Positions 7,647-16,512 are shown, numbered from the stretch's first letter. The stretch: 38,544 bases of DNA from UBA8337 sp965662725 (GCA_965662725.1 CBFIIT010000011.1:1-38544); one strand, 5' to 3'. The notes: generated by a model not told the origin, from the letters alone. Translations and numbers: made by a program.

Positions 7647-8491
7647 TGACCGGCATTAGTTTTGAATTTTTTCCTCCAAAATCCGAAGCAGCGGGCGAGA
7701 AATTATGGCAGTCAATTGGCCGCCTCGCTCCATTGCAACCGGATTTCGTGTCAGTGACTTATGGGGCTGGCGGCTCGACCCGCGACCGAACCCATGCTTG
7801 CGTGAAGCGGATTATTGACGAAACCGATTTGAAACCGGCGGCGCATTTGACCTGCGTCGCTGCCTCAAAGGCCGAAGTCGATAGTGTGGTTGATGATTAT
7901 GCCGCGGCCGGTGTGCGCCATGTGGTAGCCCTGCGCGGCGACATGCCGGATATGGGCGCGTTCCAAGCACATGCGGACGGCTATGCCGGTTCGGTAGAGC
8001 TGGTAGAAGCGTTGGCCAAGCGTGGCGGTTTTGACATCACGGTCAGCGCTTATCCGGAAAAGCATCCCGAAAGCGGCTCATTGGATGCCGATATTGATTT
8101 GCTGAAGGCAAAAATTGATGCCGGTGCGACCCGCGCCATTACGCAATTTGTTTTCGATACAGCGGCGCATTTGCGGTTTCGCGACAAGCTGGCCGCTGCC
8201 GGTGTCACCATACCGGTAATTGCCGGTATTATGCCGACAACCAATTTTGTCGGGGCAAAGCGCATGGCTGCGGCCTGCGGCGCAACAATGCCGCAATGGT
8301 TGGATGATGCCTATGCCGGATTGGAAGAAGACGCCGATACGCGCAAACATATTGCCGCATCCGTGGCGGTTGACCAATGCCGAGAACTGATTGAAGAAGG
8401 CTTCGGTCACTTGCATTTTTATACTTTGAACCAGGCTGATTTAACCTTTGCCGTTTGCCGCATATTGAAGCTCGGCGCCGCCCGCGATTGA
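7646..8491 (+). CDS. metF: Methylenetetrahydrofolate reductase
   Basis: The protein has 281 residues, the usual bacterial length. The N-terminus SFEFFPPKS carries the catalytic Glu; VSVTYGAGGSTRDRT, AHLTCV, VALRGDMP, AITQFVFD and IPVIAGIMPTTNF follow in family order around a beta/alpha barrel that holds FAD. The enzyme reduces 5,10-methylene-THF to 5-methyl-THF, the methyl donor for MetH. ATG at 7646 shares its first A with the TAA of the regulator gene (TAATG), and metH begins 16 nt after its stop, so the three genes form one transcription unit. Confidence 0.95.
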   Translation: MTGISFEFFPPKSEAAGEKLWQSIGRLAPLQPDFVSVTYGAGGSTRDRTHACVKRIIDETDLKPAAHLTCVAASKAEVDSVVDDYAAAGVRHVVALRGDMPDMGAFQAHADGYAGSVELVEALAKRGGFDITVSAYPEKHPESGSLDADIDLLKAKIDAGATRAITQFVFDTAAHLRFRDKLAAAGVTIPVIAGIMPTTNFVGAKRMAAACGATMPQWLDDAYAGLEEDADTRKHIAASVAVDQCRELIEEGFGHLHFYTLNQADLTFAVCRILKLGAARD

Positions 8492-8507
8492 TAGAGTGAG
8501 GGATATT

Positions 8508-11500
8508 ATGAGTTGGACGCGTGACACACGTATTGCCGAATTGGATAAGCTGACGGCTGAGCGAATTTTGATGCTGGATGGTGCGATGGGCACGATGATT
8601 CAGCGTTACAAGCTGGATGAAGCGGCTTATCGCGGTGATCGTTTTGCCAATTATCATGCTGATGTGGCAGGCAATAATGACCTTTTGTCGCTCACCCAGC
8701 CGGATATAGTTCGCGAAATTCATACCGCCTATTTGGAAGCGGGCAGTGATTTGGTTGAAACCAATACGTTTTCATCCACCACGATTGCGCAAGCCGATTA
8801 TGATATGGAGCATTTGGCTTATGAGCTGAATGTTGAGAGCGCGCGGCTGGCCCGCGAAGCCTGTGATGCGATTGAAACGACTGACCCGTCACGGCCGCGT
8901 TATGTCGCGGGCGCACTTGGGCCGACCAATCGCACAGGTTCCATTTCACCTGACGTCAATGACCCGGGCATGCGCAATGTGACTTATGATGAATTGCGCG
9001 AAGCCTATGCCGAAGCGACACGCGGTCTGATTGAAGGCGGTGCCGATATTATTCTGGTTGAGACGGTATTTGATACGCTGAATGCGAAAGCTGCCGTGCA
9101 TGCCGTGCAAGATGTGTTTGAGGAAACCGGCATCACCCTGCCATTGATGATTTCCGGTACGATTACCGACAGATCCGGCCGCACATTATCCGGCCAAACC
9201 ACTGAAGCGTTTTGGAATTCATTGCGCCATACCAAGCCGTTTGCCGTGGGGCTGAATTGCGCTTTGGGAGCTGAAGAAATGCGTCCCTATGTGGCGGAAA
9301 TTGCGCGCGTCGCGAATACTAATGTTTGCATTTACCCCAATGCCGGTCTGCCGAATGAGTTTGGTGAATATGACCAAATGGCTGAAGAGATGGCTGAGGT
9401 TGTCGGTGAATTTGCCGAAGCCGGATTGGTCAATATTCTCGGCGGTTGCTGCGGCACAACGCCTGACCATATTCAAGCGATTGCCAATGCAGCGGCCAAT
9501 CATAAGCCGCGCGCGATACCTGAGATTGCGCCGCTCATGCGTCTATCGGGTCTTGAGCCGTTCACCAAAACCGACGAAATTCCTTTTATAAATGTCGGTG
9601 AGCGGACCAATGTTACCGGTTCGGCACGTTTTCGGAAGCTGATTACCGAAGGCGATTTTGATACGGCATTGGAAATTGCCCGTCAGCAGGTTGAGAACGG
9701 CGCGCAGATTATCGACATTAATATGGATGAGGGGATGTTGGACAGTGAAGCGGCAATGGTGCGCTTCCTCAATCTGGCAGCCACTGAGCCGGATATCGCG
9801 AAAGTGCCGGTGATGATCGACAGTTCCAAATGGGAAATTATCGAAGCGGGTTTGAAATGCGTGCAAGGCAAGCCGGTGGTTAATTCCATTTCTTTGAAAG
9901 AAGGCGAAGAACCGTTTTTGGAGCAAGCGCGCGCCTGCTTGCGCTATGGCGCGGCGGTGATTGTCATGGCGTTTGATGAAGACGGACAGGCCGACACGGC
10001 GGAACGCAAATTCGAGATTTGTCAGCGTTCTTATAAAATCCTCACCGAGAAAGTCGGTTTTCCGCCGGAAGATATTATTTTCGACCCGAATGTGTTTGCG
10101 GTCGCGACCGGCATTGAAGAGCATGATAATTACGCCGTTGACTTCATCGAAGCGACACAACGTATTCGTACGGAATTGCCGCATGCGCATGTGTCGGGCG
10201 GGGTTTCCAATATCTCGTTTTCTTTCCGCGGCAATGAGCCGGTGCGCGAAGCGATGCACTCGGCATTTCTCTATCACGCGATTGGCGTTGGCATGGATAT
10301 GGGTATTGTGAATGCTGGTCAGTTGGCGATTTATGAAGATATTGAACCGAAGCTGAAGCAAGGGGTTGAGGATGTTTTGCTCAACCGCCGTGCCGATGGC
10401 ACAGATCGTTTATTGGAAATTGCAGAGCAATATCGCGGCCAGAAGGGCGCGCAGCAAGAAGCCGATTTAAGCTGGCGCGAAAATGATGTCGGCGCGCGAT
10501 TAATGCATGCGCTGGTAAATGGGTTGGCTGATTTTATTGAAGAAGATACGGAAGAAGCGCGGCAAGCATTTGACCGTCCGCTGCACGTCATTGAAGGGCC
10601 GCTCATGGACGGCATGAACCGCGTCGGTGATTTGTTCGGGGCCGGTAAAATGTTCTTGCCGCAAGTGGTGAAATCGGCCCGCGTGATGAAGCGCGCCGTG
10701 GCCTATCTCGAACCGTTTATGGAAGAAGAAAAAATTGCATCCGGTGCTACAAGCTCGTCAAAAGGCAAGGTGCTGATGGCGACAGTGAAGGGTGATGTGC
10801 ATGATATCGGCAAGAATATCGTCGGCGTTGTGCTGCAATGTAATAATTTCGATGTCATTGATATGGGCGTGATGGTTCCGGCCAATGATATTATCGATAA
10901 AGCGGTTGAAGAAAACGTCGATATTATCGGTTTGAGCGGATTGATTACGCCAAGCCTTGATGAAATGTGCCATGTGGCGGCTGAAATGGAACGGCGCGGA
11001 TTGGATATCCCGCTGCTGATTGGCGGCGCAACGACCTCAAAAGTGCATACGGCGGTGAAAATCAATCCGAATTATGCACAAGGACAAACTGTCTATGTCA
11101 CGGATGCCAGCCGTGCGGTGGGTGTCGCCAGTAATTTGCTGTCGGAAGAAAAAAGCGCGACTTATCAGTCAGAAATTCGTGCCGATTATGAAGCAATGGC
11201 GGAAGCGCATGCGCGTGGTCGGGCTGAAGATAAGCGCACACCGATTGGCGAAGCGCGGGAAAACGCTTGGACGCCGAAGGAAGAGCATCAACCGGTGAAG
11301 CCGCAATTCACTGGCACCAAGACTTTTGATGATTATGATTTGGCTGAGTTGCGCGACTATATTGACTGGACGCCATTCTTCCAAAGCTGGGATTTGCATG
11401 GTCGTTATCCGGCCATTTTGACCGATGATGTGGTCGGCGAGGCGGCGACCGGCCTGTTTAAAGATGCGCAGGAAATGCTCGATCAAATGATTGAAGAAAA

Positions 11501-12212
11501 ATGGCTGACGGCTAAAGCGGTTATCGGTTTCTGGCCGTGTGCCCGCGACGGTGATGACATTGTCATTTATCATGATGAAGAGCGCACAAAGGAGCGCACA
11601 CGCTTGCATACATTGCGCCAACAAATGCAGCGCAGTAATGGGCAAGCAAGCAAGCGGGCTAATTACGCGCTGGCCGATTTCATCAATGAAGGGGCTGATT
11701 ATATTGGCGGCTTTGCCGTCACCACCGGTCATGGTGAAGATGATGTGGCGAAGCGGTTTGAAGAAGCCGGCGATGATTACAGTTCCATCATGTCAAAAGC
11801 CTTGGCCGACCGCTTGGCGGAAGCCTTTGCCGAGCGCATGCACCAGCGCGTGCGGACTGAGTTTTGGGGCTATGCAGCCGATGAAGCATTGGACAATACC
11901 GCGCTGATTGAAGAGAAATACAATGGCATTCGTCCTGCTCCCGGTTATCCGGCGCAGCCCGACCATACGGAAAAAGCCACTTTGTTTGAGCTACTGGACG
12001 CAGAAAACCAAGCCGATATTTCACTGACCGAGAGCTTTGCCATGTGGCCGGGTGCGGCGGTGTCGGGTTTGTATTTTGCGCATCCTGAAAGCAGCTATTT
12101 CGGTGTCGGTAAAATTGACCGCGACCAAGTGGCCGATTATGCAGCGCGCAAAGGCATGGATGTAAAAATCTGCGAGAAATGGCTGGCGCCGATTTTGTCA
12201 TACACGCCGTAA
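8508..12212 (+). CDS. metH: Cobalamin-dependent methionine synthase
   Basis: The protein has 1234 residues, near the full-length E. coli enzyme. Domains in order are: homocysteine-binding (1-330) with zinc ligands Cys251, Cys314 and Cys315 (GLNCALG, GGCCGTTP); methyl-THF-binding pterin barrel (about 365-620, INVGERTNVTGSA); helical cap (about 655-745); B12-binding domain with DVHDIGKN, where His765 would be the cobalt ligand; and reactivation domain (about 900-1234, RPAPGYPAQPDH, TESFAMWPGAAVSGLYF). It transfers methyl from 5-methyl-THF to homocysteine, so the cell must obtain B12. GAGGGA at 8498-8503 favours ATG 8508; a GTG at 8496 is the alternative. Confidence 0.97.
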   Translation: MSWTRDTRIAELDKLTAERILMLDGAMGTMIQRYKLDEAAYRGDRFANYHADVAGNNDLLSLTQPDIVREIHTAYLEAGSDLVETNTFSSTTIAQADYDMEHLAYELNVESARLAREACDAIETTDPSRPRYVAGALGPTNRTGSISPDVNDPGMRNVTYDELREAYAEATRGLIEGGADIILVETVFDTLNAKAAVHAVQDVFEETGITLPLMISGTITDRSGRTLSGQTTEAFWNSLRHTKPFAVGLNCALGAEEMRPYVAEIARVANTNVCIYPNAGLPNEFGEYDQMAEEMAEVVGEFAEAGLVNILGGCCGTTPDHIQAIANAAANHKPRAIPEIAPLMRLSGLEPFTKTDEIPFINVGERTNVTGSARFRKLITEGDFDTALEIARQQVENGAQIIDINMDEGMLDSEAAMVRFLNLAATEPDIAKVPVMIDSSKWEIIEAGLKCVQGKPVVNSISLKEGEEPFLEQARACLRYGAAVIVMAFDEDGQADTAERKFEICQRSYKILTEKVGFPPEDIIFDPNVFAVATGIEEHDNYAVDFIEATQRIRTELPHAHVSGGVSNISFSFRGNEPVREAMHSAFLYHAIGVGMDMGIVNAGQLAIYEDIEPKLKQGVEDVLLNRRADGTDRLLEIAEQYRGQKGAQQEADLSWRENDVGARLMHALVNGLADFIEEDTEEARQAFDRPLHVIEGPLMDGMNRVGDLFGAGKMFLPQVVKSARVMKRAVAYLEPFMEEEKIASGATSSSKGKVLMATVKGDVHDIGKNIVGVVLQCNNFDVIDMGVMVPANDIIDKAVEENVDIIGLSGLITPSLDEMCHVAAEMERRGLDIPLLIGGATTSKVHTAVKINPNYAQGQTVYVTDASRAVGVASNLLSEEKSATYQSEIRADYEAMAEAHARGRAEDKRTPIGEARENAWTPKEEHQPVKPQFTGTKTFDDYDLAELRDYIDWTPFFQSWDLHGRYPAILTDDVVGEAATGLFKDAQEMLDQMIEEKWLTAKAVIGFWPCARDGDDIVIYHDEERTKERTRLHTLRQQMQRSNGQASKRANYALADFINEGADYIGGFAVTTGHGEDDVAKRFEEAGDDYSSIMSKALADRLAEAFAERMHQRVRTEFWGYAADEALDNTALIEEKYNGIRPAPGYPAQPDHTEKATLFELLDAENQADISLTESFAMWPGAAVSGLYFAHPESSYFGVGKIDRDQVADYAARKGMDVKICEKWLAPILSYTP

Positions 12213-12234
12213 ATGAATCCGCTACACTCGCGCC

Positions 12235-12933
12235 ATGTCAGTTTGGGGCAAAATAGCGGGCATAGCTGCGGGCTATGCATTGGGCGGTGTGCCCGGCGCG
12301 CTGGTCGGTGGACTGGCGGGGCATTTTGCACTCGACCGTATCAATGACCGACAGGTTATCTTCACCATTGCGATGATTTCTCTGGCCGCGAAAATGACCC
12401 GCGCCGATGGCGATGTGTCGCCGATTGAGGTGCAGGCGGTGCAAGATATGATGCGCGTACCGGATAGCGAATTGCGCAATATGGAGCGGGTGTTTCGGTT
12501 GGCGCAAGAAGATGTCGCCGGATTTGACAGCTATGCCAAGCAAGTTGCCGATATTTATGCCGACAGCCCGCAAGTGCTGGAAGATGTGCTGGATGTGCTG
12601 TTTTATATTGCCTATGCGGATGGCGTATTGCATCCGGCGGAGCAGCAATTCCTCGAAATTGTCGCTGATATTTTCAATATTAATGACAGCGATTTCAAAC
12701 GCATTCAGGCGCATCATGATGGCAGCGTGGTTGACCCGTATACGGTTTTGGGAGTTGGCCGTCATGCCGATGATACGAAAGTAAAAGAAGCATGGCTGGC
12801 GGCAGTGCGCGATAATCACCCTGATCAATTGCAAGCGCGCGGCATGCCCCCCGAAATGATGCATATTGCAACGGCGCGCATGGCGTCGATAAATGAAGCA
12901 TGGGAAACGGTAAGACAGGAGCGCGGCTTATGA
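12235..12933 (+). CDS. TerB/J-domain co-chaperone, DjlA-like
   Basis: The protein has 232 residues. A glycine-rich hydrophobic N-terminus (about 5-30, GIAAGYALGGVPGALVGGLAG) could be a membrane anchor. A TerB-like helical domain (about 40-150) has the paired acidic motifs MTRADGDVSPIE and IAYADGVLHPAEQQF. A C-terminal J domain (about 165-230) carries the invariant HPD at 195-197. This is the architecture of DjlA, a membrane-bound type III DnaJ that recruits DnaK to the inner membrane, although the family is usually a little longer. It lies 22 nt after metH and overlaps rpiA by 4 bp (ATGA). No link with methionine metabolism is evident from the sequence. Confidence 0.82.
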   Translation: MSVWGKIAGIAAGYALGGVPGALVGGLAGHFALDRINDRQVIFTIAMISLAAKMTRADGDVSPIEVQAVQDMMRVPDSELRNMERVFRLAQEDVAGFDSYAKQVADIYADSPQVLEDVLDVLFYIAYADGVLHPAEQQFLEIVADIFNINDSDFKRIQAHHDGSVVDPYTVLGVGRHADDTKVKEAWLAAVRDNHPDQLQARGMPPEMMHIATARMASINEAWETVRQERGL

Positions 12934-13667
12934 GCGGTTCATCGAATTGGCAGGACAGGATTTTAAGGCCCGATAATGCGGTCGAACAAATGAAGCAAAA
13001 GGCTGCATTGCGCGCCTTAGAGCAGGTTGAAAGCGGCATGAAACTGGGCTTGGGCACCGGTTCAACGGCGCGCTATTTTGTCGATGGCTTGGGTGCGAAA
13101 GTGGCCGATGGGCTTGAGGTTGTTTGCGTGCCGACTTCTGAGGCGACGCGCGAGCAGGCGCTCAGTCTCGATATAAAGCTGGCTTCTTTGGATGAATTGA
13201 AGCGGCTTGATTTAACGGTTGATGGGGCTGATGAGTTGGACGCGGATTTGCGGCTGATTAAAGGCGGTGGCGGCGCGCTGCTGCGTGAAAAAATTGTCGC
13301 GGCCGCATCTGAGCTGATGATTGTTATTGCAGATGACAGCAAAAAAGTGGCGACATTGGGTGCGTTTGATTTGCCGGTCGAAGTGAATATGTTTGCGCAT
13401 GGCGCAACGGCAGCGGCGATTGCCGATGCGTTAAGCGAAACCGGTCATCAGGGGGCGATAAATTTACGCGGCGATGACAGCCCTTTTATCACCGATGGCG
13501 GGCACTATATTTATGATTGTGCCTTGCGGCAGATAGAAGACCCTGAGGGTTTGGCGCAAGCGCTTTTGAATGTGCCGGGTGTTGTTGAACACGGGCTGTT
13601 TCTGGGCTATGCCACGGCAGCAATTTTGGCCGGCAATGACGGCCTGATTGAAATGGGAAAACTATGA
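12930..13667 (+). CDS. rpiA: Ribose-5-phosphate isomerase A
   Basis: The protein has 245 residues. Family landmarks are GLGTGSTA (substrate phosphate loop), VCVPTSEAT, DGADELD with the catalytic Asp, KGGGGALLREKIV with the catalytic Lys and Glu, and NMFAHG, a variant of the usual VIPFA motif. It interconverts ribose-5-P and ribulose-5-P in the pentose phosphate pathway. AGGAG at 12917-12921 and the ATGA overlap with the J-domain gene select the ATG at 12930. The stop TGA at 13665-13667 overlaps another ATG at 13664, which opens the duplicated gor head described separately. Confidence 0.94.
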   Translation: MSGSSNWQDRILRPDNAVEQMKQKAALRALEQVESGMKLGLGTGSTARYFVDGLGAKVADGLEVVCVPTSEATREQALSLDIKLASLDELKRLDLTVDGADELDADLRLIKGGGGALLREKIVAAASELMIVIADDSKKVATLGAFDLPVEVNMFAHGATAAAIADALSETGHQGAINLRGDDSPFITDGGHYIYDCALRQIEDPEGLAQALLNVPGVVEHGLFLGYATAAILAGNDGLIEMGKL

Positions 13668-13771
13668 GTTTTGATTGCGACCTTTTTGTTATCGGTGCAG
13701 GCAGGCGCTCATATAGCGAAGCGGTAGCGCAAAAAAGACGCTGCCTGAAGGCGACGGATAAAGGGCTTTAA
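13664..13771 (+). pseudogene. 35-codon ORF carrying a duplicated gor start
   Basis: The ATG at 13664 overlaps the rpiA stop (ATGA). Its first 13 codons read MSFDCDLFVIGAG, almost the same as the gor N-terminus MNYDYDLFVIGAG; the remaining 22 codons are unrelated to gor. TAA at 13769-13771 touches the gor ATG (TAAATG). Nucleotides 13664-13704 and 13772-13812 match at 37 of 41 positions, and 13673-13704 at 31 of 32. The offset of 108 bp keeps the frame. This may be the original coupled gor start, displaced when about 67 bp were inserted, or a leader peptide whose translation feeds gor by re-initiation. The insert can fold (CAGGCAG 13698-13704 with CTGCCTG 13741-13747). Confidence 0.6.
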
Positions 13772-15124
13772 ATGAATTACGATTACGACCTTTTTGTTAT
13801 CGGTGCAGGCAGCGGCGGAGTGCGGGCAGCGCGCATGAGCGCCAGCCATGGCGCGAAAGTGGCGGTGGCCGAAGAATATCGCGTTGGCGGCACTTGCGTC
13901 ATTCGCGGCTGTGTACCGAAAAAACTATTCGTTTATGCCAGCCATTTCGCCGAAGAATTTGAAGATGCGGCAGGCTTTGGTTGGACGCTGGGCGATGCCA
14001 AGTTCGATTGGCCGACTTTGGTTAAAAACAAAGATGCTGAGATTGACCGGCTCAACAGTATTTACATAAAAAATTTGGAGGCCTCCGGCGTTGAAATTTT
14101 GACCGGACGTGCGACAGTGAAAGACGCGCATACGGTTTCATTAGGCGGGCGCGATATCACCGCCAAATATATTTTGGTGGCGGTGGGCGGCACGCCCTTC
14201 ATGCCGCAAATTGACGGTATTGAGTATGCGATTTCTTCCAATGAGGCGTTTCATATTGAGACGCTGCCGGATGATATTATCGTCGTGGGCGGCGGTTATA
14301 TTGCGGTTGAATTTGCCGGTATTTTTAACGGGCTGGGCGTTAATACGACGCTGGTTTATCGCGGTGAAAAAATATTGCGCGGCTTTGATGAAGAGGTGCG
14401 CGACCACCTTTCCGCCGAAATGGCGAGCAAGGGCGTGAGCATTAAAACCGAAAGCGATATTGCCGCGATTGCCAAAACTGAAAGCGGCTACGCCGTTACC
14501 TATAAGGATGGCAGCACGCAAGACACCGGCTTGGTGATGTATGCAACAGGCCGCGCGCCAATGACTGACGGATTGGGACTGGAAAATGCCGGTGTTGAAT
14601 TGGGCGCAAAAGGCGAGATTAAAGTCGATGCCTATTCCAAGACCAATATAGACAGCATTTATGCGGTCGGCGATGTGACGGCGCGGGCCGAATTAACGCC
14701 GGTTGCCATTCGCGAAGGCGCGGCCTTTGCCGAGACGGTGTTTAATGACAACCCGATGGCAGTCGATCATTCGATTATTGCCACAGCGGTTTTCTCGCAG
14801 CCGCCCATTGGTACGGTCGGTCTCAGCGAAGAGGCGGCGCGTGCTGCAGGGCGTGAGATTGATGTTTATGCGGCCAGCTTTCGGCCGATGAAAAACACGC
14901 TTTCGGGCAATCCGGAAAAGACGCTGATGAAGCTGATTGTCGATAGGGCGGATGACAAGGTTCTGGGCTTGCATATTGTCGGGCCGGATAGCGGTGAGAT
15001 GATACAGGCTTTTGCCGTTGCCATTACCATGGGCGCAACCAAGGCGCAGTTTGATGCGACAGTGGCCGTGCATCCGACCGCGGCGGAAGAACTGGTAACG
15101 TTTAAACAACCGAGAAACAGCTAA
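13772..15124 (+). CDS. gor: Glutathione-disulfide reductase
   Basis: The protein has 450 residues, the usual size. The FAD-binding GAGSGGVRAAR lies near the N-terminus, the redox-active disulfide is Cys42-Cys47 (GGTCVIRGCVPKK), a second Rossmann motif GGGYIAVEFAGIF binds NADPH, the FAD motif YAVGDVT follows, and the C-terminal HPTAAEELVT supplies the active-site His-Glu pair of the partner subunit. It reduces GSSG with NADPH. AAAGGG at 13759-13764 can serve as ribosome binding site; it lies inside the extra segment that separates gor from rpiA. The downstream acyltransferase ATG directly follows the stop. A GST and a gamma-glutamyltransferase elsewhere in the window show that glutathione is used. 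Confidence 0.93.
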   Translation: MNYDYDLFVIGAGSGGVRAARMSASHGAKVAVAEEYRVGGTCVIRGCVPKKLFVYASHFAEEFEDAAGFGWTLGDAKFDWPTLVKNKDAEIDRLNSIYIKNLEASGVEILTGRATVKDAHTVSLGGRDITAKYILVAVGGTPFMPQIDGIEYAISSNEAFHIETLPDDIIVVGGGYIAVEFAGIFNGLGVNTTLVYRGEKILRGFDEEVRDHLSAEMASKGVSIKTESDIAAIAKTESGYAVTYKDGSTQDTGLVMYATGRAPMTDGLGLENAGVELGAKGEIKVDAYSKTNIDSIYAVGDVTARAELTPVAIREGAAFAETVFNDNPMAVDHSIIATAVFSQPPIGTVGLSEEAARAAGREIDVYAASFRPMKNTLSGNPEKTLMKLIVDRADDKVLGLHIVGPDSGEMIQAFAVAITMGATKAQFDATVAVHPTAAEELVTFKQPRNS

Positions 15125-16054
15125 ATGGTGCGGCAACGGGCAAAGCAGGCCGGTAAGACGGCACAACAGGCGGCGCAAAAAGCCGCCAAGCGGGTGGCCG
15201 ATACGGCGCGCAATGTTGATTTGTCGAAAGTCAATATATCGAAAGTCGACCCGCGCAATATTGATATAAAAAATGTTGAATTGCCGCGTTTTGACTGGGA
15301 GCGGGGTCGCTTTGTCCGCAAAGATGAGAGCGAAGTGGTCGGCCATAGCTTTCATGCTGAAGATGTCGCTTGGCCGTTGCGCTTGGTTGGCTGGTTGGTC
15401 AATCGTTATATTCGCTTATGCGAAATGACCAGCAGCCTGCTTGTCGCCGGTGACGGGCCGTTTGTGAAACTGCAAAGCCAGGGCAAACCGGTGATTGTGC
15501 TGGTTTGGCATGGGCGCAATTTTCAGGCCATTCCGATGGCGCGGCTGTTCATCAGTCCGATTACCGCACTGACCTCGCGCTCGCGCGATGGCGCGATGAT
15601 TGCCAATGTCATTCGCCCGTTCGGCTATGGCGCCATTCAGGGCAGTGGCACCGGCGCGGCGGCGAAGAAACGCACCAATCCTAAAAAGCGCGGCATGCAG
15701 GCGTTTCGCGGCATGTTGAGGCATTTGAAAAACGGCGAAATGGTATTGGCCACCGCCGATGTACCGCCCGGCCCGGTGTTTGAAACCGGCCCCGGCATGA
15801 TCAAGCTGGCGGCTAAATCGGGCGCAGCCATCATGCCAATCGGCGCCAGCTACAGCCCCGAATTGCCGATTGCCGGCACATGGGATAAATCAAAATTACC
15901 GCTGCCTTTCGCCCGCCGCAGCTTGGTGTTTGGCGAACCGATTTATGTCGAAGACGGCGATGACAAAGCCATTGAAGCGGCTTGCCAACGCGTCACCGAC
16001 GCCCTCAACGCCGTGCAGGGCGATGCTGAGGCTATGCTTGGCAAAAGGCCTTAG
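15125..16054 (+). CDS. DUF374 lysophospholipid/lipid A-type acyltransferase
   Basis: The protein has 309 residues. The DUF374 core (about 95-300) has LVWHGRNFQAIPMA, LTSRSRDGAMIA, GSGTGAAAKKR, the glycine- and lysine-rich RGMQAFRGML, TADVPPGP and PIGASYSPE. The family belongs to the LPLAT acyltransferases, with WHGRN likely standing in for the HX4D-type catalytic motif; a lipid A or phospholipid acyl transfer is likely, substrate unknown. The N-terminal 90 residues are extra: a basic Ala-rich helix, then five pentapeptides at residues 31-55. The gene directly abuts gor, with no nucleotide between stop and start, so they are co-translated. A long AT-rich gap follows. Confidence 0.83.
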   Translation: MVRQRAKQAGKTAQQAAQKAAKRVADTARNVDLSKVNISKVDPRNIDIKNVELPRFDWERGRFVRKDESEVVGHSFHAEDVAWPLRLVGWLVNRYIRLCEMTSSLLVAGDGPFVKLQSQGKPVIVLVWHGRNFQAIPMARLFISPITALTSRSRDGAMIANVIRPFGYGAIQGSGTGAAAKKRTNPKKRGMQAFRGMLRHLKNGEMVLATADVPPGPVFETGPGMIKLAAKSGAAIMPIGASYSPELPIAGTWDKSKLPLPFARRSLVFGEPIYVEDGDDKAIEAACQRVTDALNAVQGDAEAMLGKRP

Positions 16055-16084
16055 TAAGCGGGTAAGGCAAGTAAATTCGTATTT

Positions 16085-16122
16085 AACTTATTGCTTTCAT
16101 TGTAAATATTTGAAAATAAGTT
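16085..16122 (+). terminator. Weak AT-rich inverted repeat after the DUF374 gene
   Basis: AACTTATT (16085-16092) and AATAAGTT (16115-16122) are exact inverted repeats, and the T-run extends to 16125. The loop is long and the stem is AT-only, so termination would be inefficient. The stretch 16070-16150 is visibly more AT-rich than its neighbours. Confidence 0.25.
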
Positions 16123-16179
16123 TTTGCTAATCTATCCCCGCATTGGAAAACAGGCTGAAAATGCCTAACCGCTTTCTAT

Positions 16180-16208
16180 TTGACTGTGCCGCTCTCGCTT
16201 CATAGTGT
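16180..16208 (+). promoter_or_regulatory. Possible promoter of hicBA
   Basis: TTGACT at 16180-16185 is a good -35 box. With 17-bp spacing the -10 position reads TAGTGT (16203-16208), a weak match. It lies 31 nt before the hicB start. No clear HicB operator palindrome was recognised. Confidence 0.3.
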
Positions 16209-16239
16209 CAGTGCAATAACAACAAAAAGAGGTGTTGAA

Positions 16240-16512
16240 ATGGGTGTCAGAAAGCCGCGTATTATGGTGTTCAGTGTCGATATTGAATGGGTTGCCGAAG
16301 ACAAGGCTTATCTAGCGACAAGCAAAGACATTACGGGCCTGGTTGTCGGTGCGGAAAGCTTACCGCAAATGATGGAAAGCCTGACAGAATTGGTACCGAT
16401 TTTGCTTGAAGAAAATCACGGGATTATTCTTGGCGAAGACGATGGTCACGAGTTGAAACTATCGACTAATTTGCCCGCAGGCGTATTGCTGGGAAATGTG
16501 ACTGCGGCTTAA
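16240..16512 (+). CDS. hicB: HicB-like antitoxin (DUF1902 type)
   Basis: The protein has 90 residues. The segment VDIEWVAEDKAYLATSKDI followed by GLVVGAESLPQMMESLTEL is the partially degraded RNase H-like fold of HicB/DUF1902 proteins. No DNA-binding helix-turn-helix or ribbon-helix-helix domain is obvious at the C-terminus, so autoregulation may be weak or need the toxin. AGAGGTG at 16229-16235 selects the ATG at 16240 over one 20 codons upstream. The toxin gene starts 3 nt after its stop, with the antitoxin first. HicB neutralises the HicA ribonuclease by direct binding (family knowledge). Confidence 0.82.
   Translation: MGVRKPRIMVFSVDIEWVAEDKAYLATSKDITGLVVGAESLPQMMESLTELVPILLEENHGIILGEDDGHELKLSTNLPAGVLLGNVTAA

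Noticed and set aside
13705..13771. tRNA gene in the segment before gor
   Set aside because: Only a D-arm-like stretch is present; no acceptor pairing, anticodon stem or T-arm can be drawn.
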